A stretch of DNA of 39,494 bases from Mucilaginibacter phenanthrenivorans (GCF_024721155.1 NZ_JAHVAP010000024.1:1-39494); one strand, 5' to 3'; positions 24,796-34,274 are shown, counted from the stretch's first letter. The notes: a model not told the origin generated them from the letters alone. Numbers and translations: made by a program.

Positions 24796-26096
24796 TGAAC
24801 GCACACCTGAATATCTTTAATAACTACCGGGAGGATTATAATAATCCGCTTGAAAATAACCTCACCCGTGCCTTCATCATCACGCTTAAAAATGAACCCA
24901 ATCTGTTGCGGGATTTCATGTACCTGATCAGTAATGAAATGGTTTGGGATGAAATCTTTGTTTCCATCCAGGACAAAAACAAGGATGTCGGCGGCTTTAA
25001 AAGAATTATCGGTTTGGCGCTGACTTCTGAGGATATACCGCAAAAAGCCATCGATCAAATTGCCGCACATGGCTCGACTACACCAATACCCGATTTCCTG
25101 ATTTATAACGGCAGCACCTTAATTGTTGGAGAGGTGAAAAAGCATAGCGAAAACCCCATTGCGCAGCTTAAAAATCAGTTGAATTATATGATCAGCAACA
25201 GCGAATCAGAGGAAGAGCCAGCTGTTGTACAATACCAGGCCCTAAGCTGGACGGTCATTTTAACAAAGCTTATCATTCCCCACATAAATTATAACCAGCG
25301 TTCAGTCCTAAAACCCTTATGGGCATTGAATTTCAAGGAATATATCGCCACCCATTATACCGACTGGCTTCCGGTGCCCACATTAGATAAAATCGACTTT
25401 AAAACGGAAACAGATTCAGTCACGAATACCCTGATCGAGAAAAGATTATACTCTATTCAAAGCCTCACCCGGTTTGGAACGCCGCAATATTGGGTAGGTG
25501 GCAGGATTACCCTTCCCCTAAACTTTGGTTGGGCAACCGAGGCACATGTTATCCTGACACGACACCATAACAAAAACCTCGTTCAGGTGACCATTTGGCC
25601 GGCAGATACCAAGGCCCAGGGGCATCGAATCTTTTCGAGAAGTCTGGATTGGGTAAAATCTACAGAACTGGATACTCCTTACGGGAAATTTAAACTGGAT
25701 ATCAATCCTTATATAAAATTTTCACACGTCATGGGCAGGTGGATCGGCGCAATTAACTTTTACAATGATTTTCAGGCAATGGGTAAAGCATTTCATAACC
25801 AGAAAAACTTCGAGCGTTATTGCCGTAGCTGGGACAGAAGTGAATGGCCAAAGCTGACTAAAATGTTTGATGATGATTTTAGCAAGGACTTTGAATGGCG
25901 GGATGAATTGGGATGGGATGATAAATTTGAGCATTCAGGCAGAAACTTTGTTTTTATTTCCATGGGCTTTGAATGCAATACATTTATCCCATTCGAGGAA
26001 TTTCAAAAAGCTGAAAAATCAGATCCTTCCGGCAAACAGGCGGCAGCACTACTGGAAACTAATATCGAATCGTTTCAAAAATTGGTAAATCAATAA
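24795..26096 (+). CDS. PD-(D/E)XK nuclease-like protein
   Basis: This 433-aa protein has a clear N-terminal nuclease core: Glu20 in an ENNLTRAFI helix, Asp100 (TPIPDFLIY), Glu113-Val-Lys115 (LIVGEVKKH) and Gln124/Gln128 in the following helix. The C-terminal 250 residues contain several Trp-rich patches (WPADTKAQGH, SRSWDRSEWPKL, RDELGWDDKF) and no known motif; this may be a recognition domain. It follows the HARE nuclease with a 1-nt overlap and precedes the FRG gene by 7 bp. Two different PD-(D/E)XK proteins plus an FRG protein form the operon. Confidence 0.82.
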   Translation: MNAHLNIFNNYREDYNNPLENNLTRAFIITLKNEPNLLRDFMYLISNEMVWDEIFVSIQDKNKDVGGFKRIIGLALTSEDIPQKAIDQIAAHGSTTPIPDFLIYNGSTLIVGEVKKHSENPIAQLKNQLNYMISNSESEEEPAVVQYQALSWTVILTKLIIPHINYNQRSVLKPLWALNFKEYIATHYTDWLPVPTLDKIDFKTETDSVTNTLIEKRLYSIQSLTRFGTPQYWVGGRITLPLNFGWATEAHVILTRHHNKNLVQVTIWPADTKAQGHRIFSRSLDWVKSTELDTPYGKFKLDINPYIKFSHVMGRWIGAINFYNDFQAMGKAFHNQKNFERYCRSWDRSEWPKLTKMFDDDFSKDFEWRDELGWDDKFEHSGRNFVFISMGFECNTFIPFEEFQKAEKSDPSGKQAAALLETNIESFQKLVNQ

Positions 26097-26103
26097 TAGT
26101 TTT

Positions 26104-27123
26104 ATGTCACCTTCGGAAGACGAAATCTTTGCTGATCTATGGGAAAAGGAGCAGCAACGGCCCAAAACAGAGGATCTGCTTCAGTACAGTTCCCTCCGGG
26201 AAAAAATGAATGCCTTTGGCGGTTATCAGAACTTTGAAAGCGGAACTCAGTTTCTTTATTTTATCAAACATGAGCTGCCTGAAATATTGGCCGGAAAAAA
26301 GGTGGTATTCCGGGGAATGACACAGGCAAAATACAGGTTGTTCAATAAAGCACAGCGTGCCTACCAGGCAAATAAATCCGCCAATGTTAAGGATGAAAAA
26401 ACCTTTCACAGTTCTATAGAGCAAATGATAGGCAATGCCCGGACGGTCAATAATTCCGTGCTTGCTAATTTCTTTAAAACAGCCGGTTTAAGGGATAATG
26501 ATGTGGCCATCTTGAGTTTCTTGCAGCATTACGGCGCGCCCACGCCTTTCATGGACTGGACGACTGATCTTTATACCAGCCTTTATTTTGCCTTATCAAG
26601 TTGCACGGATGAGCAATTGGAGCGCTACCAGAATGGTCCCGCTACTTATGAAATAGATGATTACTTCTGTTTTTACATGTTGATCGAAGATCATATTTTG
26701 GATATGGTTTCTTCTTTTAGTCAGCTAAGCATCAGCAGTAAGTCTGCGGTTAAATACAGAACGTTAAAAAAGAAGAAATTTCAATATATAGATGAGCGTT
26801 TTAAGGGCGGTAAACCGGTCTTTTCACTGGTTAATAACCTGCACATCACGAACCAGAAAGGTTTGTTTATCTATAACAATTCCTCCCACATGCCATTAGA
26901 AGAAGTTTTTCTTTTACACTGGACAATGCACTACCTCGGCAATATGTCTAAAGGACGAAAGACACCCCGCACACCGATGATGTGCATCAATTTTCATAAA
27001 TCCATCGGACACCGACTTAGAAAGGTATTATTGGAGTTGGGAATTAACGATGAAACCATTTATTCCAAACCGGAAGTGATCGCCAAGAAAGCAGTACCTG
27101 AAATACTTAATGCTTTAGGCTGA
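26104..27123 (+). CDS. FRG-domain protein
   Basis: This 339-aa protein contains the FRG signature Phe69-Arg70-Gly71 (KVVFRGMTQAKYRLF) and the usual downstream LQHYGAPTPFMDWT (residues 140-153) followed by LYFAL. The FRG domain is widespread in phage-defence and mobile loci; its reaction is not established. The helical N-terminus (1-45) and a C-terminal part with KGRKTPRTPMMCINFHKS are specific to this version. It is third in the operon with the two PD-(D/E)XK proteins, so it may be the effector or regulator of that system. Confidence 0.87.
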   Translation: MSPSEDEIFADLWEKEQQRPKTEDLLQYSSLREKMNAFGGYQNFESGTQFLYFIKHELPEILAGKKVVFRGMTQAKYRLFNKAQRAYQANKSANVKDEKTFHSSIEQMIGNARTVNNSVLANFFKTAGLRDNDVAILSFLQHYGAPTPFMDWTTDLYTSLYFALSSCTDEQLERYQNGPATYEIDDYFCFYMLIEDHILDMVSSFSQLSISSKSAVKYRTLKKKKFQYIDERFKGGKPVFSLVNNLHITNQKGLFIYNNSSHMPLEEVFLLHWTMHYLGNMSKGRKTPRTPMMCINFHKSIGHRLRKVLLELGINDETIYSKPEVIAKKAVPEILNALG

Positions 27124-27256
27124 GATAATTCTTTTTTCATTCAGAAAACCTTCCCTTAATGGATAGTTATTTTATTGGTTGTCTATCTATTACGAAGACC
27201 TGTCATTGATTAAATTTTCTGCGCTGCTTTGTTTAACTTCGGGCGTGAAAAGTGAA

Positions 27257-29335
27257 ATGTCTGTTCAGGATCTGGTCATCAAATTTTTGGAGGAAACGAA
27301 CCAAACGATTTTCCTCACGGGAAAAGCCGGAACCGGTAAGACTACTTTTTTACATCGGCTCAAAACGTTAACAACCAAAAACTTTGCTGTTGTCGCGCCT
27401 ACGGCGGTCGCTGCCATTAACGCAGGCGGCAGCACGATTCACTCTTTTTTTCAGATCGGTCCGGGCCCACAAATCCCAGCTAACGAAGAGCCATTGGCTT
27501 TAAGCATCAGCCGTGAAAAATTACTGCTGCTGACCAGGCTTGAGCTATTAGTGATTGATGAAATCAGTATGGTTCGGGCGGATACCCTTGATCATATCGA
27601 CCGCTTGCTAAGTCAGGTTAAAGCATCGACACAGGCGTTCGGTGGCGTACAAGTGTTAATGATTGGCGACCTGTTCCAGTTGCCTCCGGTATGGGAAAAA
27701 GATTGGGGTATCCTTAGTAAATATTATTCTGGGCCATTCTTTTTTAACAGCAGGGTGATCAGTGCGGCGGGGCTCAAAACATTCGAACTGACTAAGATAT
27801 ATCGCCAAAAAGATCCGGCTTTCATTGCAATCCTGAACCAGATACGGGAGGGCGAAGTGGATGCCAAAGCGCTCGAACCATTAAACAAACAACGAATCGG
27901 CGACACTGCACAGGCAGTGGGTGAAAGAGCGGACTTTGTGACGTTATCGACCCATGTAGGCAAAGTGAATAAAATCAATCGGGACCGGTTGAGTTCCCTC
28001 GAAGCGCAAAGTTTTACTTATAAGGCTGATGTCTCCGGAGATTTTTCGGAGGAGGCGTTTCCGGTGGAACGGGATTTGGTTTTGAAAGTCGGTGCCCAGG
28101 TGATGTTCGTCAAGAATGACTCTTCAGGCAAAAAACAATATTATAATGGAAGAACCGCCCGTGTCACTTTTTTAAGCAATACCAACATTACCGTTACATT
28201 TTTGGACGACGGTTACACAATCGATGTACCAAGAGAGACCTGGCAGAATGTGAAATTTGCGCTATCGTCGAATGCGCAAAAGGTGGATGAAACAAGTGCC
28301 GGAGCATTTGTTCAATATCCATTACGGCTGGCATGGGCGATCACTATTCATAAGAGCCAGGGCCTCACATTCGACAAAGTGATCATCGATGTTGCGTCGG
28401 CATTTGCTTCCGGACAAACTTATGTAGCGCTTAGCCGCTGCCGTAGTCTTGAAGGTATACTTTTATTAAACGAGATCCGCCCGGAAAATGTGCAAACGAG
28501 TCGGGAAATCCGGGATTTTATGCATCGAGAGACTGCGGTACCGCCAGTCATGAATGATCTAAATGCGGCGAAACAAGCTAGGCAGCGAAACTTGATACGG
28601 GACGTTTTTGATATGTCTGTTATTGCTTTCGCCTGGGGTCTTTTTACTGCTAAACTTCGGCAGGTTTTAGACGAGGGCGATGAACTGCGTCAATTAAGCG
28701 ATTATTCAAAGTCAGTCGAAGCTGAACTAAAGAAACGCGGCCAGCAGTTTATCGCCAAAGAAATAGACAAAGCAACACCTGATGACCAAGTGATGATCAC
28801 AAAAGACCGCCTCAAAACTGCTGCGGATTACTTTCATCCCAAAATAATGGCGGCACAGCAGTACATCGAAACCGCTTTTCTAAGTAAAGCCAGATTGGAT
28901 CATGAAACCGAATTTTACGTGCGTTATAATTATCTTCAGTCGATGATGCGTTCAAAATTAGCGTTGCTGGAAGCCATTTCTTATCTCGATTCCAGCTATG
29001 AGATACAACAAAAAGGACAGGACGCAGTGGTCAACTACCGTCCTGCCTTTAAAAACTGGCAACCGAAAGCTCAAGTCAAAACACCAGAAATTACGAATCC
29101 TGAGCTCTATGAAAAATTGTTGAGCTGGCGAAAAAACACAGCTGAGCTTAAAATGGTACCCGAATATTCGTTGATTTCTGAGAAAACCCTGCGGGAGATT
29201 GCCAAAAAGATACCCGGTACCTACAGCCAACTGGCACTGATCAAAAACTTCGGGGAACAGCGGGCAAAGGAATATGGTGGCGAATTAATCGAACTGATCA
29301 ACGCGCACTTCGGTCAAAGCGGACAGTTATTTTAG
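27257..29335 (+). CDS. PIF1/RecD-type helicase with C-terminal HRDC domain
   Basis: The helicase is 692 aa from ATG 27257 (MSVQDLVIKFLEETNQTIFL). The frame is open to 27179 but would add 26 unusual residues. Motif I is FLTGKAGTGKTTFL, motif II VIDEISMV, motif III GDLFQLPPVW, and the late motifs are AITIHKSQGLTFDKVIID and YVALSRCRS. These define a 5'-3' SF1B helicase. The C-terminus has an HRDC-like domain (LYEKLLSWRKNTAELK, ending LIKNFGEQRAKEYGGELIELI). Related proteins occur on Bacteroidota chromosomes. It ends tail-to-tail with the metalloprotease gene (4-bp overlap), so a functional link to the Argonaute operon is possible but not shown. Confidence 0.9.
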   Translation: MSVQDLVIKFLEETNQTIFLTGKAGTGKTTFLHRLKTLTTKNFAVVAPTAVAAINAGGSTIHSFFQIGPGPQIPANEEPLALSISREKLLLLTRLELLVIDEISMVRADTLDHIDRLLSQVKASTQAFGGVQVLMIGDLFQLPPVWEKDWGILSKYYSGPFFFNSRVISAAGLKTFELTKIYRQKDPAFIAILNQIREGEVDAKALEPLNKQRIGDTAQAVGERADFVTLSTHVGKVNKINRDRLSSLEAQSFTYKADVSGDFSEEAFPVERDLVLKVGAQVMFVKNDSSGKKQYYNGRTARVTFLSNTNITVTFLDDGYTIDVPRETWQNVKFALSSNAQKVDETSAGAFVQYPLRLAWAITIHKSQGLTFDKVIIDVASAFASGQTYVALSRCRSLEGILLLNEIRPENVQTSREIRDFMHRETAVPPVMNDLNAAKQARQRNLIRDVFDMSVIAFAWGLFTAKLRQVLDEGDELRQLSDYSKSVEAELKKRGQQFIAKEIDKATPDDQVMITKDRLKTAADYFHPKIMAAQQYIETAFLSKARLDHETEFYVRYNYLQSMMRSKLALLEAISYLDSSYEIQQKGQDAVVNYRPAFKNWQPKAQVKTPEITNPELYEKLLSWRKNTAELKMVPEYSLISEKTLREIAKKIPGTYSQLALIKNFGEQRAKEYGGELIELINAHFGQSGQLF

Positions 29336-30468
29336 CGTGTTAATCCAAATTTATCATACAACGCGTTTACAGCACTGGTTTCGTACATATTGAATGTTTC
29401 GGGATGTGCTTGTGCGGTCGTCCACGCTTCGTTCAACAAGTCGGATATCGGCGTATCCGCATTACCAGTCAGTTCGGTGCAGGGGGCAAGGTCGGCATTA
29501 TCGTAAAACGCCACGAATTCTTCAATGATCAGCTTTAATAACTTATCGGGAAATAACATTTTATAAGCCGCCGGCCTGAATATTTCCGTATCGCGCATAA
29601 ACACCTGCCAGGCTGATTCGATTTCGTTTTTTTGGTCATTCAATCCAAGCTTTTCCAGCATGAGAATGATGATCCGCATCCTGGCCTCATTAGCCGGATG
29701 GGTATCGCTATAATCAAATATTTTTGAAGAGCCATGGTCGGCTGAAATCAACTTTAGATTAGTCCATCCGTATGCTGCACCGGTCATATAGGTGCCTGCC
29801 AGGTCGCAGGAAAATTCTTCAAGCCACGAAACCTGCCATAAATATTTGGCGCGCTCAATTTGCGCACCAAAATGCTCGAATTGCCGGCGGTCTTTTAGGG
29901 AAATCACCTCTTTGGTAAAGTGCTTTTCAATTTCTACACCGGATAATTCACAACTTCTGCCTTGATACATGGAATAAAGGAGATGCCCTATTTCATGGTA
30001 AAGGTCCGGTAAATTCAATAAACTATTTTCTTCACCCGAAGGGATGGCGATGATCTCAAACATTGGAACCGCCCAGTAATAATAATCATGATTACTGATC
30101 GTAGACACAATGGGTGGCAGGGAGGTGATCCGATGTTCTTTGTAGATCTTCGTGATCAACCTGTAAAAAAAAGCTTCTGCCCCGCCGTAGTTTTTGATGG
30201 CCAGGAAGCGGTACGCGTGGTAAGCGTTAAACTCGCGGTTAAGTCGGTTATATAAGAAAAGGTAGTTGCCCGATAAAGCGTCATATTCCAGCGCTCCAAT
30301 TTCCAATGCCTGCTGAATTGGCATCCGGATCTCTCTGATCTTCTGAAGCGTGCTGTCAATAAATCTCGAGCGGTAGTCTTCATGGTGGTCCATGCGGTCG
30401 ATTTCTTCAATGACCAGGTCGATCCGGTGGAGCAGATCTGCATATAGTGCCTTAACAAAATTCTTCAT
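29332..30468 (-). CDS. Zinc metalloprotease (HEIGH), last gene of Argonaute operon
   Basis: This 378-aa protein has a zinc-protease signature: His158-Glu159-Ile-Gly-His162 (LYHEIGHLLYS), a downstream acidic pair in WLEEFSCDLAGTY (Glu217/Glu218, Asp222), and THPANEARMRI (about 256-266) as seen near the active site of M48-like proteases. No signal peptide or membrane segment is present, so it acts in the cytoplasm. The N-terminal 150 residues are helical with no motif. The start overlaps the upstream stop (ATGA). Proximity to a sigma factor suggests it cleaves a regulator, as ImmA/IrrE-type HExxH proteases do; that is inference. Confidence 0.85.
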   Translation of the reverse strand: MKNFVKALYADLLHRIDLVIEEIDRMDHHEDYRSRFIDSTLQKIREIRMPIQQALEIGALEYDALSGNYLFLYNRLNREFNAYHAYRFLAIKNYGGAEAFFYRLITKIYKEHRITSLPPIVSTISNHDYYYWAVPMFEIIAIPSGEENSLLNLPDLYHEIGHLLYSMYQGRSCELSGVEIEKHFTKEVISLKDRRQFEHFGAQIERAKYLWQVSWLEEFSCDLAGTYMTGAAYGWTNLKLISADHGSSKIFDYSDTHPANEARMRIIILMLEKLGLNDQKNEIESAWQVFMRDTEIFRPAAYKMLFPDKLLKLIIEEFVAFYDNADLAPCTELTGNADTPISDLLNEAWTTAQAHPETFNMYETSAVNALYDKFGLTR

Positions 30469-30908
30469 CCTCGTGTCGTCCGAAGTTTACGATAAAGAAC
30501 GGACGCTTCATTGTCCAAAATTGAAACGAACCGGTCTATATCTGTTAGCTCGTCATTATCAAGGCTCTGGTTGTTCTTCAGCTTACTGACCGATTGGTGG
30601 ATGTGCTCCCTATACTCCACATTGTCTAGAATATGCTTTCTGAAAAGCCGGTTCTCTGCCAGTTGGTAGATATAGTTGGCAGGGTCGCCGTGTTCGTAAA
30701 AATCTTCCAGTTTTGAAAGTATCCCCAATAATTCTTGTTTCGCTTTAGCTACTTCGTCTTCCGCTACCTGGATCTTCGGATGGGCCATTATAACTTGTTT
30801 GTTAGCGGCCATGTTTCGCCGTTTCAGGACAATCACCGAACCATTTAACTCGTTGGTCAGATTCGCTACGTTGGTGTACTTTTTATAAAGTAATGTGAAG
30901 TCGCTCAT
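30465..30908 (-). CDS. Coiled-coil protein of the Argonaute operon
   Basis: This 147-aa protein is highly helical, with a coiled-coil-like stretch (AEDEVAKAKQELLGILSKLEDFYE) and a C-terminal helix LDNDELTDIDRFVSILDNEASVLYRKL. I recognise no family. A good ribosome binding site (GGAGG at 30916-30920, inside the end of the Argonaute gene) precedes its ATG, with 2 bp between the genes. It overlaps the protease start by ATGA. Possible roles are an adaptor between Argonaute and protease or a regulator; neither can be told from sequence. Confidence 0.72.
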   Translation of the reverse strand: MSDFTLLYKKYTNVANLTNELNGSVIVLKRRNMAANKQVIMAHPKIQVAEDEVAKAKQELLGILSKLEDFYEHGDPANYIYQLAENRLFRKHILDNVEYREHIHQSVSKLKNNQSLDNDELTDIDRFVSILDNEASVLYRKLRTTRG

Positions 30909-30910
30909 AA

Positions 30911-33298
30911 CTATTCCTCCAAAGCATCTTGTAAAATTTGCAATTCTTTAGCCTGAACGTTTGCATAGGTAAACTCATGCGCCACATCTCGGATCAGCAG
31001 GTCAATGAGCTTCAGTGGTAAAGGGAGTGATGAAGCTCTGTCAGGCGCGGTGAAATTCAGTTGGGTCATCGCAAAAACATCGTCGAGTGCCTTTGCAAAA
31101 TCAATCTCCCCGGAAGCTAGGCTTACCCTAATCGGATTGGACGAGCCACCGACATCATAAGGGAACCCCGTATTGAATATATAAGCTTCCTTATCCTTTC
31201 TAATTGGAACAACTGTCCCGCAGATGGGGTTGGCCAACACATTATTATCACCTCGCACGGCAGCACGGATTGGAATCGCAGAACTTTTCGCGACATCCAA
31301 AACCGCAAGTTTTATTTCCGCATGCCCAATTTTATTTTCAGACCGCAACTTTGCGATTGCGGCATCCAGCGCTTTTTGCTCCTCTCCAAAAGACATGCCA
31401 TCCCGTAGTACTATGATGCTTTTTGGGAACTCCTCGCCGCTTTCCAGATGCCGGCTCAAAATACTGACGATCTTATCACGGATCAGCCCAAAGTTTATTT
31501 TTTCGTTACGGTGCGTATTCCCGGCCTTTTTAGCGGTTTGTTCCACATCAAAAACAATTTTCTGGCCGTTCTTAAAGAAAAAGACAAAACCAGCAAAAAA
31601 TTCGTGTGCATCTATGCCAATATACAGGTCGTAGTTCAAATCTTTAGCAAGGGCATAAGGCCACTTATTGTTGACCACTAAATACTTGAAAAGCGTGTTA
31701 ACCTGATAAGATTTAAATGGCTGCATTTTTTGGTCTGGTACAAAGTATACTTCATTCCCTCCTTTGCCAACGGAGCGCACGATATAACGCTTTAGGCTTT
31801 TTTCACTGATACATTTTAAATTGATCTTCCCGGAAAGTTCCTTTTTTACCAATTGGTGCAAATTGTGGCTGAACCAACGATTGCCAGGCAGGTTTGGCAA
31901 AACAAACAAACCGAAATTACCATTCAAGCCTTTATTGTTGATCATTGCTTCGAAATCTTTGCATACTTTTTCCGCAAAGGGCTTCTGCCGGGTCGAATAC
32001 GTTACAAGTTCAAAACCAGGAAAATTAGGATCCAGCGCTTTCATGGCTTTATTAAAATGCTCTTTGATGCAAATCGCCATTGCCACCGGCAAGCTGTCCG
32101 GTACGAATATGTATTGTAAGAGGTATTCATCGTCATTGAGCAGTCCATATTTGTAATTGAACTCCCGGCGGCGTTTTGGGTATTGATATAGTTCAGAACC
32201 ACGCTCACCATTTCTGGACTCATATGGGTCGAAAATATGGTTATGAGCATATTTTAGCGCAGGTAAGTCGATCACCCGGCAATCCATGTTCCAGGTGTTA
32301 TAGGATATTTCCAGCTTCACACCGGCGAACATAAGATCTTGAAAGTAGATCTTCACAAAAAAAGCGGCACTGTTAAAGCGTTGCGGCGGCTTGTTGATCG
32401 ATAACCGGTGAAGGCCGTTGTCAGCAAAGTGGATCGCCTTTGCTAGGTCAGCCGCACCTTCCATTTTTTTCTCACTTGTTTTGGTGTATGTATGGTAAAA
32501 TGTCGGGCTTTCAGGGCTCAAAGGTTGCGGATATTCTGCGGAAGCGTAACGGCCTTTGCTGGTAATATAGTCGTACACCGTTCCGTTAAAATTGTCTTTG
32601 TCGAAGCGTTGTGTTCCGATTGCTCCGCCAATCGCACTACCTTTTACAGTATACCAGTCATCCCCATTCTGGTAAATAAAATTCTTACCGTTGACATAAC
32701 TAGCCCATTGTTCTTTCGGTAGTTCTTTCAAAATTTCGCTCAGTGTCCGTTTATCAGCATACCGGTAAGCCAAGTCAACCACCACGAAAAATTCACCCTC
32801 CTGATAGTGTACGCGGTATTTGAAACCGTTGTAAATATCTGTTTGAATATCCTCTGAGTTTTTACTCGGGTTCTTCTTGAGATAAGTATTGTTACTGCCG
32901 CTCCACAGGCCTTTTTTGCGGTTCAATTGATACTCGATGGCATTTTCAATAAATCGGACGGCAAGAGCCATATTGGTATATGACAGGTCAGTCGGATCGA
33001 AGTAAAATGTTTCAGGGAGCGGTTTAAGATATATGTTTAATGGCGTGCCTGGCAGGGTCATATCCTGCAATTCCGCATCGGAACGAACGGCAATATATTT
33101 CTTGCCACCATGCCACGCTTCTGAAACAACCCCACGGGTCGACGACGCCAGGTGTTTAAGCGCGTTATTGAAGGAGGTGTTGTAATCCTTACCCTCCGTG
33201 ATGTCGCCCTCCAGCGATATATCTATCAACCGATAGCTAAACCGTAAGGTTTTCCAGTTCCTGATCCTGTACCAGTTTAAGGTATTTTGCTTCATCAT
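30911..33298 (-). CDS. Long prokaryotic Argonaute (pAgo)
   Basis: This 795-aa protein matches long pAgo. The PIWI domain (550-780) begins YDLYIGIDAHEF (Asp563) and continues IIVLRDGMSFGEE (Asp633). It ends SLPLPLKLIDLL (Asp766, aligned with the final D/H of PIWI catalysis). Glu599 (HRNEKINF) is a plausible glutamate finger, so a DEDD tetrad is possible. The MID region (430-550) has a FKSYQVNTLFK...NNKWPYAL block (Gln532, Lys545) where 5'-end binding residues lie. A PAZ-like region precedes (185-270, with YDYITSKGRYASAEYPQPL). It should use a short nucleic-acid guide to cut a target. It overlaps the nuclease gene by 62 bp; MM at the start leaves two possible initiators. Confidence 0.92.
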   Translation of the reverse strand: MMKQNTLNWYRIRNWKTLRFSYRLIDISLEGDITEGKDYNTSFNNALKHLASSTRGVVSEAWHGGKKYIAVRSDAELQDMTLPGTPLNIYLKPLPETFYFDPTDLSYTNMALAVRFIENAIEYQLNRKKGLWSGSNNTYLKKNPSKNSEDIQTDIYNGFKYRVHYQEGEFFVVVDLAYRYADKRTLSEILKELPKEQWASYVNGKNFIYQNGDDWYTVKGSAIGGAIGTQRFDKDNFNGTVYDYITSKGRYASAEYPQPLSPESPTFYHTYTKTSEKKMEGAADLAKAIHFADNGLHRLSINKPPQRFNSAAFFVKIYFQDLMFAGVKLEISYNTWNMDCRVIDLPALKYAHNHIFDPYESRNGERGSELYQYPKRRREFNYKYGLLNDDEYLLQYIFVPDSLPVAMAICIKEHFNKAMKALDPNFPGFELVTYSTRQKPFAEKVCKDFEAMINNKGLNGNFGLFVLPNLPGNRWFSHNLHQLVKKELSGKINLKCISEKSLKRYIVRSVGKGGNEVYFVPDQKMQPFKSYQVNTLFKYLVVNNKWPYALAKDLNYDLYIGIDAHEFFAGFVFFFKNGQKIVFDVEQTAKKAGNTHRNEKINFGLIRDKIVSILSRHLESGEEFPKSIIVLRDGMSFGEEQKALDAAIAKLRSENKIGHAEIKLAVLDVAKSSAIPIRAAVRGDNNVLANPICGTVVPIRKDKEAYIFNTGFPYDVGGSSNPIRVSLASGEIDFAKALDDVFAMTQLNFTAPDRASSLPLPLKLIDLLIRDVAHEFTYANVQAKELQILQDALEE

Positions 33299-34274
33299 AA
33301 TTCAATCCATTTAGAATGACGTGTTTACACAAATTTTTAAAATTACAGACAGCACAGGTGGAAACCTTACTCGTCCTTTCATAGTCTTCGATGTCCAGTT
33401 CGTCCCAGGGCCTTGACTGTGATAGCTCCTCCTGATCGTCACTTAACAGGTAAACTGAATCTAAAGCATTGGCAACAGCATCTTTATTAAATACATGTTC
33501 TTTATATTTTCCGTTGAGCAGGTTGAACTCAATCAAGTTGACGTCGGCCAGCGTCGGCAAAGGCCTCCATTTTTCTTCGCGGTATTTTTGTCTTGAAAAT
33601 CGTAAAGCAACAATGCCACCTAGCAATAATTGGCGGGAATAATCAGCATCATCCTTTTCAGTGACCTTCCAGTCAATGACATGCATTGATTTCCCCATGT
33701 AGCTAATCAAATCAATTTGGGGTTGAACCTTAACGCCATCATATTCGTACTTCATCTGTTTGGCGTCAGGGCGAAGGTACGTGGCGGACAACAGATACTG
33801 TTCCATATTCTTACCGAATGCGGGACTTGGGTAGGTCGGAAAATCCAAAAGGACCTTTTCTATCGTCGCATAAATTTCAAGCAGGTCTGTTTCCTGAAAA
33901 GGCGTCAGGGATTCGTGAACGTCCAAAATTGCCCAATCTGCACCTGCTTCCGACCTGGAAATGTCGCTGTCATGATAGAACTGATTTTTTGAAAACTCAA
34001 ACTGCTTTTTAGCCACTTCTACGCCACGCTTTGCGATTGCCTGATAATCCGGTATTTGGCGATCGACATAGGCCGGAAGTATTTCCTTCGTGATCATCCA
34101 GTCTATGACTGAACCTTGCCACATTTTAAGCGTTTTCATTTTCGATAATTCGTACGCTTTTCTTCGGTAGGGATTGGTAAAAGTGTGCAGGGCCGTCTCA
34201 TAGGCGAAATAGAATTTCCTATGACATTGGCGCAGCACCTGCAACTTACTGATATTCCAATCCTTGGTGGTCAT
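33237..34274 (-). CDS. Cas4/RecB-like Fe-S PD-(D/E)XK nuclease
   Basis: This 345-aa protein has the Cas4/AddB pattern: an early Cys17 (LRQCHRKFYF) and a C-terminal Cys307-x2-Cys310-x5-Cys316 (STCAVCNFKNLC), which together would hold a 4Fe-4S cluster. The nuclease core has Asp188 (PQIDLI) and Asp201-Trp-Lys203 (VIDWKVT) with a Gln215 helix. The usual motif-I His is replaced by Asp58 (GSVIDWM), which may change metal binding. RecB/Cas4-like nucleases are known neighbours of long pAgos. It overlaps the upstream gene by 1 nt (TAATG) and the Argonaute start by 62 bp. It may generate or trim guides, or degrade the target. Confidence 0.88.
   Translation of the reverse strand: MTTKDWNISKLQVLRQCHRKFYFAYETALHTFTNPYRRKAYELSKMKTLKMWQGSVIDWMITKEILPAYVDRQIPDYQAIAKRGVEVAKKQFEFSKNQFYHDSDISRSEAGADWAILDVHESLTPFQETDLLEIYATIEKVLLDFPTYPSPAFGKNMEQYLLSATYLRPDAKQMKYEYDGVKVQPQIDLISYMGKSMHVIDWKVTEKDDADYSRQLLLGGIVALRFSRQKYREEKWRPLPTLADVNLIEFNLLNGKYKEHVFNKDAVANALDSVYLLSDDQEELSQSRPWDELDIEDYERTSKVSTCAVCNFKNLCKHVILNGLNYDEAKYLKLVQDQELENLTV

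Noticed and set aside
27257..29335. PIF1-type helicase as a member of the Argonaute operon
   Set aside because: It is on the opposite strand, only tail-to-tail with the protease gene, and of a type common outside defence loci; a link is possible but unsupported.
33717..33992. Plus-strand frames within the Argonaute/nuclease operon
   Set aside because: They lie antisense to genes with clear domain motifs and have no recognisable protein features.
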